From: JBBBNV01 sp037137075
GTDB taxonomy: Bacteria > Bacillota > Bacilli > Paenibacillales > NBRC-103111
Reading direction: 5' to 3'
NCBI RefSeq assembly: GCF_037137075.1
Contig: NZ_JBBBNV010000009.1
Span: 62,001-126,000 of the forward strand
DNA: 64,000 nucleotides
The translations under genes and the position numbers were made by a program. Within the stretch, counting starts at the first letter, position 1; every line of letters starts with the position of its first letter. Positions 34,469-43,107 of the stretch are shown here, piece by piece. Under the pieces are notes generated by a model that was not told the DNA's origin, ran no database searches, and saw nothing but the letters and a program-made list of their open reading frames with translations.

Positions 34469-35020
34469 TTACGAATCCATTTCGTATATATGTGTCAGCT
34501 CCGCGCGAAGCCGCTCCTTGCCGCGATGCACCTTGGCCTTCACCGTTCCGGCCGGCAGCTCCAGCATCGCAGCGATTTCCTTATCGGTAAAGCCGTATAC
34601 AAATTTAAGCTCGAAAATTTTGCGGCTCTCCTCATCCAGCTGGCCGATGCTGTCCCAAATCTCCTTGCGAACCAGATACATCTCCAGTCCGGCCGCCTGT
34701 TCATCTATCGCCAAGCACGGATCGACCTCGTATCCGGTTACCCGTGTGTGCAGCGACTTGCGGCGCAGCAAGTTAATAGCCGTATTGGTTGTAATCGTCT
34801 TGGCCCAGGCGATAATCTTATCCGGTGATTTCAGGGTATCGATGTTTATTAGTATTTTGAGCCAAGCCTCCTGGACGATATCCATGGCATCCGTACGATC
34901 GCGGACAAAGGCGTACGCCACGATAAACATTTGACGATACAGCTCGTTCAGCAGCGCGTCATGGTTTTCCGGGCTCTGAGCGCTTTCTGACTCCAAAAAA
35001 GTCCACATCCCGCTTTTCAT
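34469..35020 (-). CDS. ECF-type RNA polymerase sigma factor
   Basis: The 183-residue protein has sigma region 2 (LYRQMFIVAYAFVRDRTDAMDIVQEAWLKIL, ~25-60) and region 4 (FVYGFTDKEIAAMLELPAGTVKAKVHRGKERLR, ~140-175), the layout of SigV/SigW-like factors. GGAGATGGGGAG precedes the ATG. No anti-sigma gene is next to it: neighbours are the SASP-like gene downstream and the YuiC-like gene upstream, so control must be by another route or an unlinked anti-sigma. Confidence 0.9.
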   Translation of the reverse strand: MKSGMWTFLESESAQSPENHDALLNELYRQMFIVAYAFVRDRTDAMDIVQEAWLKILINIDTLKSPDKIIAWAKTITTNTAINLLRRKSLHTRVTGYEVDPCLAIDEQAAGLEMYLVRKEIWDSIGQLDEESRKIFELKFVYGFTDKEIAAMLELPAGTVKAKVHRGKERLRAELTHIYEMDS

Positions 35021-35094
35021 CTCCCCATCTCCAACCTGAAAACAAGATGTATGCGTTTACAATAACTCCATAAATTGTAACATATCCGGTCTAT

Positions 35095-35140
35095 AAATAA
35101 AAGAAGCTTGTGATAAGAATTCTCACTTATCCCAAGCTTC
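35095..35140 (-). terminator. Terminator of the YuiC-like gene
   Basis: Minus-strand GAAGCTTG-G-GATAAG / CTTATC-A-CAAGCTTC (one mismatch), then TTTTATTTAT. Confidence 0.88.
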
Positions 35141-35150
35141 CCGTATCCGG

Positions 35151-35831
35151 TTAAGGAGCCAGCGCCGTATCGTTCATTTGCTTCAGAGCGGCTTCCGTCA
35201 TTTTCCCTTTCCCCCACTCAATAACATATACATTGACTTTGCGCTTGCCCCATTCTTTGTAGACATCTTCTTTTTTATTAAAATACAAATCGATAATGTT
35301 TCCTTTGATGGCCGACCCGGTATCTGCGACTACCGCATAGCCGTAATCTGGAATATACAGTACCGTACCAATCGGAAATACCTTCGGATCGGCGGCAATC
35401 GTGGAATATACATCACGCCGGACCTGAACACCGGAATAGGTAATTCCATACGAAGGATGACCGGGCTTCTTGCCCGTTGACTCGACTCCGGCGTAATAGC
35501 CGGTGGCAACAACTTCCTTGGCTGTAAAGCCGGATATATCCTCATGCAGCGCGGGATATCTTTTGTTCGTCTCCATCAGCTCCTGAGCTGAACGATAACG
35601 CGCGGTCCTCACCTTGCCCGCCTCAGCCGCTTGCGTTGTGACTGGCGTCGCCGCGGAGATGCTGGGGGTGCTGACCTTCTTGAACGATGGCTGTTCTATC
35701 GTTACGGGTAAATACGGCTTTGCTTCGACTCCCCGGTCCGGTGGTTCCCACTGCCCTGGTACCGCAACAAGCACGATGCACAGCATAAAGCAGCTAAACC
35801 ATCTGGCCGGGGAGTTCGTCGTAGAATCCAT
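35151..35831 (-). CDS. 3D-domain cell-wall protein (YuiC-like)
   Basis: The 226-residue protein has an N-terminal membrane segment/signal (~residues 9-25), a Pro/Thr-rich spacer and a C-terminal 3D domain (~110-205): VATGYYAGVES, FPIGTVLYIPDYGYAVVADTGSAIKGNIIDLYF, with the conserved Asp residues. In Bacillus YuiC this fold cleaves peptidoglycan. It probably acts outside the membrane on the wall, perhaps in sporulation or germination. GGGAGGG precedes ATG 35831. Confidence 0.85.
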   Translation of the reverse strand: MDSTTNSPARWFSCFMLCIVLVAVPGQWEPPDRGVEAKPYLPVTIEQPSFKKVSTPSISAATPVTTQAAEAGKVRTARYRSAQELMETNKRYPALHEDISGFTAKEVVATGYYAGVESTGKKPGHPSYGITYSGVQVRRDVYSTIAADPKVFPIGTVLYIPDYGYAVVADTGSAIKGNIIDLYFNKKEDVYKEWGKRKVNVYVIEWGKGKMTEAALKQMNDTALAP

Positions 35832-35897
35832 GTAGGAACCCTCCCTGTTAGAGAGGGTGCCCAAGTTCGGAAAAAATAATCATTTTTTAAAACAAAC

Positions 35898-35936
35898 AGG
35901 CCCTGAGAGCCGCATATCCACACGGTCCCAGAGCCT
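35898..35936 (-). terminator. Weak terminator of thrS
   Basis: Minus-strand GGCTCTGGG ... CTCAGGGCC with imperfect pairing, then TGTTTGTTTT. Confidence 0.5.
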
Positions 35937-35957
35937 TATTCATTACACCGGCTTCAC

Positions 35958-37901
35958 TTAGAAACGTTTGCCGCCGATATCTTCGCCAATCATCGCAATA
36001 ACGTCTGCAACCAGCTTCGCGCCCAGATCGCCTTCTCCGCGTTTGCGCACGCTCAGCGTTCCGTTCGACTGTTCATTCTCCCCGACTACGAGCATGTAAG
36101 GGATTTTCTCCAGCTGTGCTTCGCGGATTTTGTAGCCGAGCTTCTCGTTGCGCAGATCGGATTCAACCCGGATACCCGCCTGCCGCAGCTTCTCGGTCAC
36201 TTCATTCGTATAAGCCTCGAACGCCGGCGAAACCGGAATCACCTGGGCTTGTACAGGAGACAGCCAGGTCGGCAGATTGCCCGCAAAGTTCTCCAGCAGG
36301 AACGCGGTCATCCGCTCCATGGTGCTGATAATGCCGCGGTGAATAACAACCGGACGGTGCTTCTGACCGTCATCGCCGATATATTCGAGCTGGAAGCGCT
36401 CCGGCAGCAGGAAGTCCAGCTGAACGGTCGATAAGGTTTCTTCTTTTTTCAATGCAGTTTTAATTTGCACGTCCAGCTTCGGCCCGTAGAACGCGGCTTC
36501 GCCTTCCGCCTCGAAGAACGGCAGATCCAGCTCCTCAATAACCTCACGGAGCATACGCTGGGACATTTCCCACATGGCATCGTTCTGGAAATATTTCTCC
36601 GTGTCCTTCGGATCGCGGTACGACAAGCGGAAGCGGTAGTCGGTAATGCCGAAGTCCTCATATACTTGACGGATCAGGTTGACGACCCGCGCAAATTCAT
36701 CTTTAATTTGGTCCGGGCGGCAAAAAATATGAGCGTCGTTCAGCGTCATAGCGCGAACGCGGTGCAGGCCGGTCAGAGCGCCGGACATTTCGTAACGGTG
36801 CATGGTGCCCAGCTCCGCAATACGTACCGGCAAATCGCGGTAGCTGCGCATTTCGCTTTTGTACACCATCATATGGTGCGGGCAGTTCATCGGACGAAGA
36901 ACAAGCTCCTCGTTGTCCATGATCATTTTCGGGAACATGTCCTCGCTGTAATGATCCCAGTGGCCGGAGGTTTTGTACAGCTCCACGTTAGCAAGCACCG
37001 GCGTATAGACATGGCTGTAGCCAAGCTTTTCTTCCAAATCTACAATATAACGCTCCAGCGTCCGGCGAAGCTTGGCGCCCTTGGGCAGCCACAGCGGAAG
37101 CCCTTGGCCCACCTCGCGCGAGAAGCTGAAAATTTTCAGCTCTTTGCCTAGCTTGCGGTGGTCGCGTTTTTTGGCTTCCTCCAGCAAATGCAGATGCTCG
37201 TCCAATTGCGCTTTTTTCGGGAACGCTGTTCCATAAATACGCTGCAGCATCTTGTTGTTGGCATTGCCGCGCCAGTAGGCTCCGGCTACGCTCAATAGCT
37301 TGAAGGCTTTAATTCGTCCGGTGGACGGCAGATGCGGCCCGCGGCACAGGTCAAAAAATTCGCCCTGATCGTAAATGGTGAGTTCAGCATCCTCGGGCAG
37401 GTCGTTAATCAGCTCGATTTTGTACGGATCGTTCATGCCGCGGAAAATCGCCAACGCCTCTTCACGGCTCACAACCCGGCGGGTAATCGGCAGGTTCTCT
37501 TGAATGATGCGCTCCATTTGCTTCTCAATAGCCGCCAAATCCTCAACGGAAATGGGAGTCTCGATATCGATGTCATAGTAGAAGCCGTCTTCGATGACTG
37601 GGCCGATACCAAGCTTTACCTTGTCATCGCCATAGATGCGTTTAAGGGCCTGAGCCATCAAATGCGCAGTGCTGTGACGGTAAACCTCCAGCCCGTCTGC
37701 GCTGTCGAGAGTGACGATTTCAATCGCGGCATCCTCTTCCAATGTACGGGACAAGTCTACGGATTTGCCGTTAATTTTGCCCCCGATTGCATTTTTCTTC
37801 AGACCGGAGCTGATGGAGCCGGCGATGTCTTCAATGGTTACGCCCTGCTCGTACTCGCGTACAGCGCCGTCCGGCAGTGTTACTTTTACGGACATTTTCA
37901 T
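35958..37901 (-). CDS. thrS: Threonyl-tRNA synthetase
   Basis: The 647-residue class II synthetase has TGS (1-62), the editing domain with RHSTAHLMAQAL, the catalytic core with zinc Cys in RPMNCPHHMM and HIFCRPDQI, motif 3 VIHRGIISTMERM, and the anticodon domain (~545-640). AAGGAG is 4 bases before ATG 37901 and 10 before an in-frame ATG at 37895; either may be used. A T-box leader controls it. Confidence 0.97.
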   Translation of the reverse strand: MKMSVKVTLPDGAVREYEQGVTIEDIAGSISSGLKKNAIGGKINGKSVDLSRTLEEDAAIEIVTLDSADGLEVYRHSTAHLMAQALKRIYGDDKVKLGIGPVIEDGFYYDIDIETPISVEDLAAIEKQMERIIQENLPITRRVVSREEALAIFRGMNDPYKIELINDLPEDAELTIYDQGEFFDLCRGPHLPSTGRIKAFKLLSVAGAYWRGNANNKMLQRIYGTAFPKKAQLDEHLHLLEEAKKRDHRKLGKELKIFSFSREVGQGLPLWLPKGAKLRRTLERYIVDLEEKLGYSHVYTPVLANVELYKTSGHWDHYSEDMFPKMIMDNEELVLRPMNCPHHMMVYKSEMRSYRDLPVRIAELGTMHRYEMSGALTGLHRVRAMTLNDAHIFCRPDQIKDEFARVVNLIRQVYEDFGITDYRFRLSYRDPKDTEKYFQNDAMWEMSQRMLREVIEELDLPFFEAEGEAAFYGPKLDVQIKTALKKEETLSTVQLDFLLPERFQLEYIGDDGQKHRPVVIHRGIISTMERMTAFLLENFAGNLPTWLSPVQAQVIPVSPAFEAYTNEVTEKLRQAGIRVESDLRNEKLGYKIREAQLEKIPYMLVVGENEQSNGTLSVRKRGEGDLGAKLVADVIAMIGEDIGGKRF

Positions 37902-37921
37902 TCATCTCCTTGGATTTAGTA

Positions 37922-38312
37922 ACAAAAAAACACCCATCCCGCTAGGGACGAGTGTGCTTCTCGTGGTTCCACCCTGAATTCCGCCGCCCGCTCTGGCATG
38001 CCAGCTTCGAGTCAGCGCTTCATTTGTTCTGTAACGGGAACTCCCGGCAATGCATACTACGGTCAATTTCTGGAAATCATCCGCATGTTCCGCATCACAG
38101 CTTACAAAGGGGTAAACGGCTTCCCGATGCCGAAGGAGCTTGCAGCCTAGGCTCCCCTCTCTGAACGGACGGTGAAGACATTCATGTCTTTGCTCAAACA
38201 CTTTTACCAGATTAGAAATGATAGGAGTCTCGCTTCTACAAACGGCTCTAATCCAGCTAATAAACAGGCATTGTACCTCCGAAAAGGACAGCAAAGCTGT
38301 TTATCCGGCAAT
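37922..38312 (-). ncRNA. T-box leader of thrS
   Basis: The T-box AGGGTGGAACCACG is at 37962-37975 on the minus strand, followed by a terminator: GGGACGAGTGT region pairing with ACACCCATCCC (37930-37955) and seven T. Upstream the ~390-nt leader has CAGAGAGG and other stem I elements. Uncharged tRNA-Thr would favour the antiterminator. I could not fix the specifier codon; an ACC occurs in the right part. Confidence 0.93.
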
Positions 38313-38318
38313 GCTTCC

Positions 38319-38347
38319 ATTATAATGAGGTTCGTGACCAAGGTCAA
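38319..38347 (-). promoter_or_regulatory. Promoter of the thrS T-box transcript
   Basis: Minus-strand TTGACC (38342-38347), 17 bp, TATAAT (38319-38324). The -35 overlaps the last codons of ytxC. Confidence 0.8.
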
Positions 38348-39216
38348 GAACCAGATGTACAAAGTACGGTCCGATGCTCGAAAATATTCATAATCGTTTG
38401 AATGACCGGTGCCTCCGGCTCATGGGTGTGAATATAAATCCGCTGCGGGGACATCGTAATCAGCGTGCTGACAATCATATCCTCGAAGTTAATTTCCTTG
38501 CCCGACAGCTCGAAGGTGACCTCGGCCGGTTTCGTCTCAATCGGAACCATATGCTCGTTCAGCAGGGAAAACTCATGGCCTCCGTTATGCAGCAGATGGG
38601 CGACCGGCATTTTGGTGTCCTGCACATACACGAAATATTTCAGCAGGGAAATAAAATCCTGATACTGCTTATCCATAACATATTCATCCATGGCGTATTC
38701 GGCCACATCGCGCAGCTCGCTCCAATATTCATTCAGCCGAAAGCGGATAAATCCGTTCATATGGAGCCGAATGTCCTCTCTGAAGTATTCCTGCACGGAG
38801 GCGATGATTTTGTTTTTGCGGCGCTGTAAAGCCGTCATTTCCTCAAATCCGTGCTCGTCCGAGGGGTCAAGAAGGCGAAGGCAGTACGGCTCGATCACCT
38901 CCAGCTCGCCCGAATCGCCATACCCGTACTCCCGTGTAATAATACCCCGCAGCAGCGGTCGTTCCTCATGCTCTATAATGTAGTCGGCAATCGCTTGCGC
39001 GGCTCTGCGGTATACTTCTTCTCCGGTCCGGCACAAGGAAAAACCGGGCAATTTGCCATAACAGCGCAGCACTGCATGAGTCGGATACGCCTCTTCAATC
39101 AGCTTTACGCCGCTTCCGGTGCCGAGCAGACTGCCGAGCTCCCGCTTTACAAGTGTTTTCAGCAGGCTGCGGCTTTCCTCGTCCGGCTCCATAGTAACCA
39201 AAGTAAACAGCTCCAT
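38344..39216 (-). CDS. ytxC: YtxC-like sporulation protein
   Basis: The 290-residue protein matches the YtxC family in length and order, ending in a conserved helical region (RLHMNGFIRFRLNEYWSEL; YVMDKQYQDFISLLKYFVYVQD). It lies directly upstream of thrS on the same strand, as in Bacillus subtilis. The role is not defined beyond sporulation. The start at 39216 follows AAGGAG; longer in-frame versions lack a site. Confidence 0.85.
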   Translation of the reverse strand: MELFTLVTMEPDEESRSLLKTLVKRELGSLLGTGSGVKLIEEAYPTHAVLRCYGKLPGFSLCRTGEEVYRRAAQAIADYIIEHEERPLLRGIITREYGYGDSGELEVIEPYCLRLLDPSDEHGFEEMTALQRRKNKIIASVQEYFREDIRLHMNGFIRFRLNEYWSELRDVAEYAMDEYVMDKQYQDFISLLKYFVYVQDTKMPVAHLLHNGGHEFSLLNEHMVPIETKPAEVTFELSGKEINFEDMIVSTLITMSPQRIYIHTHEPEAPVIQTIMNIFEHRTVLCTSGS

Positions 39217-39365
39217 CCCTTCACTCCTTCCCAAAAAGCGAATTACTTCTAGTATATGCAGGGAAGGCGCATTCCATTTAAGGAACATGAAACAATTGCG
39301 AAGGGCTTGCCTGCCTCGCAGAAGGCCGCGCGGCGCCCAAACGCAGCTTAACCTCATGTAAAATC

Positions 39366-39413
39366 AAAAAGACATCCCCACCAGCAGGACAGGCCGCTGC
39401 GAAGGGATGTCTT
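39366..39413 (-). terminator. Terminator of the HD-domain gene
   Basis: Minus-strand AAGACATCCC / GGGATGTCTT around a 25-base loop, then TTTTTG. 39217-39365 shows no gene. Confidence 0.75.
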
Positions 39414-39448
39414 ATAAAAGCAGGACAAAATCGGATACGTGTACTGTA

Positions 39449-40033
39449 TCAGCCAAAGTGGGTTCTCCTTATTTTCAAGCTGGTGTCCCCGTCAATTAAG
39501 CTCCGGATCGCCTGAATAATGGGGTCAAATTCCGCATACTTTTTTCCGTATGCCAGGTTGAATTCATAATCGAAGTTAGCCGGGTTGTCGCCCTGATTGT
39601 GCTGAATGATGGTCTCCATCTTATCTATCGCCTTGACAAGCTTCGCTTCCTTCGTCTCGCCCAGGTTGTACTCCCACCACAGCTCCATGATTCGGGTCCG
39701 GATCGGTTCCGGGAGCGTCGCCGTTATCGTATTCATCGCGTACTCCTCGGTTTTCAGCTTCTGCTTCTGATCCACCTCAAGCTTGGCAGAGATGTCACCC
39801 TCGAACGCCTCCCCCATATCATGAATCAGGCTGAGCTGAACCGCCTTGGCCATATCATAGTCAGGAAAATAATCCCCCAATACGAAAGCGTACATCGCCA
39901 GCCGCCAGGAGTGCTCCGCCACGCTTTCCTGGCGCTTCTCACTGGTCCAGGCCGTCCGGGTAATATTTTTCAGCCGCTCAATCTCCTTGATGAAAGAAAT
40001 GATGTTGTAGTACTCCGCCGCATTACCTCGCAT
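39449..40033 (-). CDS. HD-domain phosphohydrolase (YfbR/HDDC2-like)
   Basis: The 194-residue protein has the HD signature spread as ESVAEHSWRLAM (His), LSLIHDMGEAFEGDI (HD) and VKAIDKMETI (Asp). This arrangement is that of the YfbR/HDDC2 5'-deoxynucleotidase group, which dephosphorylates deoxynucleoside monophosphates; the precise substrate cannot be told. It is a single-gene unit. On the minus strand CATACAAT occurs at about 40149-40156, similar to a sigma-E -10, without a clear -35. Confidence 0.82.
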   Translation of the reverse strand: MRGNAAEYYNIISFIKEIERLKNITRTAWTSEKRQESVAEHSWRLAMYAFVLGDYFPDYDMAKAVQLSLIHDMGEAFEGDISAKLEVDQKQKLKTEEYAMNTITATLPEPIRTRIMELWWEYNLGETKEAKLVKAIDKMETIIQHNQGDNPANFDYEFNLAYGKKYAEFDPIIQAIRSLIDGDTSLKIRRTHFG

Positions 40034-40157
40034 GGTCTTCCCCTCCTCTATCTGTATTTAAGTGCTGCAGCATCACATCCAAGGTACAGGAAGGTTGCAT
40101 CTTGTCTGCAGGAATCGAAAACCACGTCCCTACTGTGATGTAACTCTATTGTATGAT

Positions 40158-40181
40158 AATTGTCAAAATAATGCGACAATT
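40158..40181. repeat. Inverted repeat upstream of the HD gene
   Basis: AATTGTC (40158-40164) and GACAATT (40175-40181) with a 10-bp spacer; half-site spacing of about 17 bp fits a dimeric regulator. A minus-strand TTGACA (40161-40166) lies within it. Confidence 0.4.
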
Positions 40182-40251
40182 TGGTGAACGAAAATTTTTC
40201 TCTCTTGTGCAGAAGCTGGGAATCCAGCGCCGCGTGACGAGTAAATCATGA

Positions 40252-40296
40252 AACAAAAGCCCTCCAACCGCGCTTCATTCACGCTTCATGGAGGGC
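40252..40296 (-). terminator. Terminator of mqnC
   Basis: Minus-strand GCCCTCC / GGAGGGC with inner pairing, then TTTTGTTT. Confidence 0.7.
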
Positions 40297-40306
40297 CGCC
40301 AGCTCT

Positions 40307-41440
40307 TTAGTTCTGCATAATGAAGTCCCGATCCGCACTTTCATGCGCCTCGTATACCTTCAGCAGATTATACTTCGTATCGCGACGGGCCGGAATTTTG
40401 CCCGCTTCACGGATCAGCTTGAGAATCAAATCAATGTTCACCTTATGCGTAGTGCCCGCCGCCGAAACGACGTTCTCCTCCAGCATCGTGCTGCCGAAAT
40501 CGTTGCAGCCATATTCCAGTGACAGCTTGCCTACATCCGCCCCCATCGTCACCCAGGACGACTGGAAATTCGGAATGTTGTCCAGCGTAAGCCGGGCAAT
40601 GGCTACTGCCTTCAAGTACTCCTCTGCGGAAACCTTCTCCGCCTTCATGTTGGTGAAGTCGGACTGGAACGTCCAGACGATGAAGGCAAGGAAGCCCGGC
40701 GTCGGATAGCCTTCCCGGATAATGATGTCCTGCGCGTCCCGCAGCCGGTGCAGATGAAGCGCCCGCTCCTCCATGCTCTCGCCGAAGCCGATAACCATCG
40801 TCGCCGTTGTATGCAGTCCGACCTTATTGGCCGTAATCATCGTATCAATCCACTCGGTCCAGGAGCCCTTCAACCGGCTGATTTTGCGGCGGGTCCGGTC
40901 ATCAAGTATCTCGGCTCCTGCGCCTGGAAGCGAGTCCAGTCCAGCCTCCTTCAGCTGGCGCAGCACCTCCTCCATCGGCAGGCCGGACAGTTCCTGCATC
41001 TTGGCTATTTCGGCCACGGACAGCGAGTGCATCGTAATATCAGGGAAGCGCTGCTTAATTTCCCGCAGCAGGTCCAGATAGTAGCTGAAAGGCAAATCCG
41101 GGTTCACGCCGCCCTGCATCAAAATTTCCGTACCGCCTACATCCACCGTCTCCTGAATTTTTTGCAGAATGACATCGTTAGGCAGCACATAGCCTTCTTG
41201 ATGTCCCGGTCGGCGGTAAAATGCACAGAATCTGCAAAATACATCGCATACGTTGGTATAGTTAATATTGCGCCCTACGACAAAGGTAGTAATCGGCTCC
41301 GGGTGATGACGCAGCATGATCTGGTTGGCGGCCCGCCCCATCTTCTCGATTTCGTCCGATTCCCATAGCTTGATGGTGTCTTCCAAATTCAGCCGCTCGC
41401 CCGCTAATGCTTTGTCCAAAATCAAGTCAATGCTGCTCAT
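40307..41440 (-). CDS. mqnC: Cyclic dehypoxanthinyl futalosine synthase MqnC
   Basis: The 377-residue radical-SAM enzyme has the Cys65-x3-Cys69-x2-Cys72 cluster motif (NVCDVFCRFCAFYR) and GGTEILMQGGVNPDL. It closes the ring in the futalosine route to menaquinone. The other mqn genes are not in the window. GGAGGAACAGACT precedes ATG 41440. Confidence 0.94.
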   Translation of the reverse strand: MSSIDLILDKALAGERLNLEDTIKLWESDEIEKMGRAANQIMLRHHPEPITTFVVGRNINYTNVCDVFCRFCAFYRRPGHQEGYVLPNDVILQKIQETVDVGGTEILMQGGVNPDLPFSYYLDLLREIKQRFPDITMHSLSVAEIAKMQELSGLPMEEVLRQLKEAGLDSLPGAGAEILDDRTRRKISRLKGSWTEWIDTMITANKVGLHTTATMVIGFGESMEERALHLHRLRDAQDIIIREGYPTPGFLAFIVWTFQSDFTNMKAEKVSAEEYLKAVAIARLTLDNIPNFQSSWVTMGADVGKLSLEYGCNDFGSTMLEENVVSAAGTTHKVNIDLILKLIREAGKIPARRDTKYNLLKVYEAHESADRDFIMQN

Positions 41441-41492
41441 AGTCTGTTCCTCCGTCTCCATCCATATGACCTAATCCTATCACAATCGAACT

Positions 41493-41520
41493 AAAAAAAA
41501 TAGCGCCGTAGGGGGCGCTA
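41493..41520 (-). terminator. Terminator of the EAL-domain gene
   Basis: Minus-strand TAGCGCC / GGCGCTA with 6-base loop and eight T. Confidence 0.9.
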
Positions 41521-41537
41521 GGGGGGTAACGTTATGG

Positions 41538-42869
41538 CTAAATGATGGCAGTTTGCACAGGGACCGGAACCGGCAGCAGACGACCTGGCTTCGCAAAGAA
41601 ATAACCCTGTCCCATCTGAACCTCATGGCGGAGAAGCACATCGGCCTCCTCCTGGCGCTCCACGCCTTCAGCGACGACTTCGCAGTTGATATTCTCCGCG
41701 AAGAGCAGCAGCGCCTTCAGCAGCGACTGCTTCGCCAGAGTTTGATCAATATTCTGGATCACGGATTTGTCAATCTTGATAATGTCCGGGATCAGCTCGC
41801 TTATCGATTGCAGGCTGGAGTAGCCTGCGCCGGCATCATCCACCGCAAACCGAAACCCATGGGACCGGTAGCTGCGCAAAATCGAGTTCATATGGTCGAA
41901 ATCCCGGATGGAATGGCGCTCCGTAATTTCAAATACGATTTGGCACGGCATAATGACTGCATATTCGTCCAGAAGCTCCATCAGGCGCTGTAAAAATAGC
42001 GGGTGATTCAGAGACACCGCCGTCACATTAATAAACACCTGCTCCCGGATGCCGCGGACGGAGATTTCCTGGAACACCTTCTTTATAACAACCAGCTCAA
42101 GCCGGGTGAGCAAATCCGCCTGATAAGCAAAATCAAACAACTCGTCCGGCAGATGATACGGCGTGTCCCTCGGACCGCGGGTCAGAAACTCCCAGCCGTA
42201 CACCTGGCTGTCCCGCAAACGGATAATCGGCTGCGCCAGGACGGTAATATTCTCTTCATTTAATATCTCATGAAGCTGCTGTCTGGAATGGCTGAAATGG
42301 GCCGACAGCTTCTTCGTGGCAATCGCATGTGCATAATGAAACGCGCTGAGCAGCGCCGCGCGCGTGTCGCCTGTATCCATATCAAGCTTCTGGCAGCCGA
42401 CCTGGAAATGAATTTTCCCGGCAAACGGCAGCTCGGCATGCTGCTTCAAAGCCTGCTCCATATCCTTCCGCAGCTTCTGGGCCTTCTGCTGCAGCTCATC
42501 ATACTTCGTGTCCTGCTTGCAGCGGATGTAGAGGCAAAAGCTTTCGCCATTGACTTGGCGTACGCCAATAATTTCACGGGCTTTCCAGTGATGCAGCATC
42601 TGCTCCTTCATCAGCTGTTTAATCTGAGCATGCATTCTTTCCAGCATCTCGCCGGTGAAGGTGGTCAGCAAAGTGTGGTAGTTCTCCATATTGAACAAAA
42701 GAAGCGCGCAGCCATGTCCCTCGGACCGGTGGCGGTGAACCAGAGAAAAAATGGGGTCCCGCAGCGTAAATTCCGGCGGAAAGTATTTCAGTGCCTGATT
42801 CGTGAGAGGCAAATACAAAAGCTGTGTGACCCGTTGTCTCCATTTCGTCCAAAACGTGGATCGAAGCAT
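41538..42869 (-). CDS. EAL-domain protein with degenerate GGDEF-like N-terminus
   Basis: The 443-residue protein has a GGDEF-shaped N-terminal half (~35-190) lacking the GGDEF motif (VNGESF at that place) and a C-terminal EAL domain (~205-435). The EAL motif is EFLTR, and the metal/catalytic residues look kept: FINVTA Asn, FEITER Glu, VDDAGAG Asp pair, IIKIDKS Lys, VVAEGVE Glu. It may be an active cyclic-di-GMP phosphodiesterase with a regulatory first half. No signal or membrane helix. AGGGGGA precedes the ATG. Confidence 0.87.
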   Translation of the reverse strand: MLRSTFWTKWRQRVTQLLYLPLTNQALKYFPPEFTLRDPIFSLVHRHRSEGHGCALLLFNMENYHTLLTTFTGEMLERMHAQIKQLMKEQMLHHWKAREIIGVRQVNGESFCLYIRCKQDTKYDELQQKAQKLRKDMEQALKQHAELPFAGKIHFQVGCQKLDMDTGDTRAALLSAFHYAHAIATKKLSAHFSHSRQQLHEILNEENITVLAQPIIRLRDSQVYGWEFLTRGPRDTPYHLPDELFDFAYQADLLTRLELVVIKKVFQEISVRGIREQVFINVTAVSLNHPLFLQRLMELLDEYAVIMPCQIVFEITERHSIRDFDHMNSILRSYRSHGFRFAVDDAGAGYSSLQSISELIPDIIKIDKSVIQNIDQTLAKQSLLKALLLFAENINCEVVAEGVERQEEADVLLRHEVQMGQGYFFAKPGRLLPVPVPVQTAII

Positions 42870-42994
42870 GCTGGTCCCCCTTCACTTCCCCAAATAAAAG
42901 GCACACGTTCTACTTCACAAATAAACGATCCCTCTTCTTCTGGCAAAACAGGGCGTTTACAGGCTGTATAGGAGCGCAAATTCGGTTTAATTCA

Positions 42995-43044
42995 TAAAAA
43001 AACAAATCAACTTTCCTCAATATACCATAAGGAAAGTTGATTTG
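42995..43044 (-). terminator. Terminator of the met operon
   Basis: Minus-strand CAAATCAACTTTCC / GGAAAGTTGATTTG and seven T. Confidence 0.85.
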
Positions 43045-43107
43045 AACAGTTGAAAAATGTCGAATTTTGTCTGTTGGTTCGGCCTATTTTTAGGTGTGAT
43101 GCAGGGC

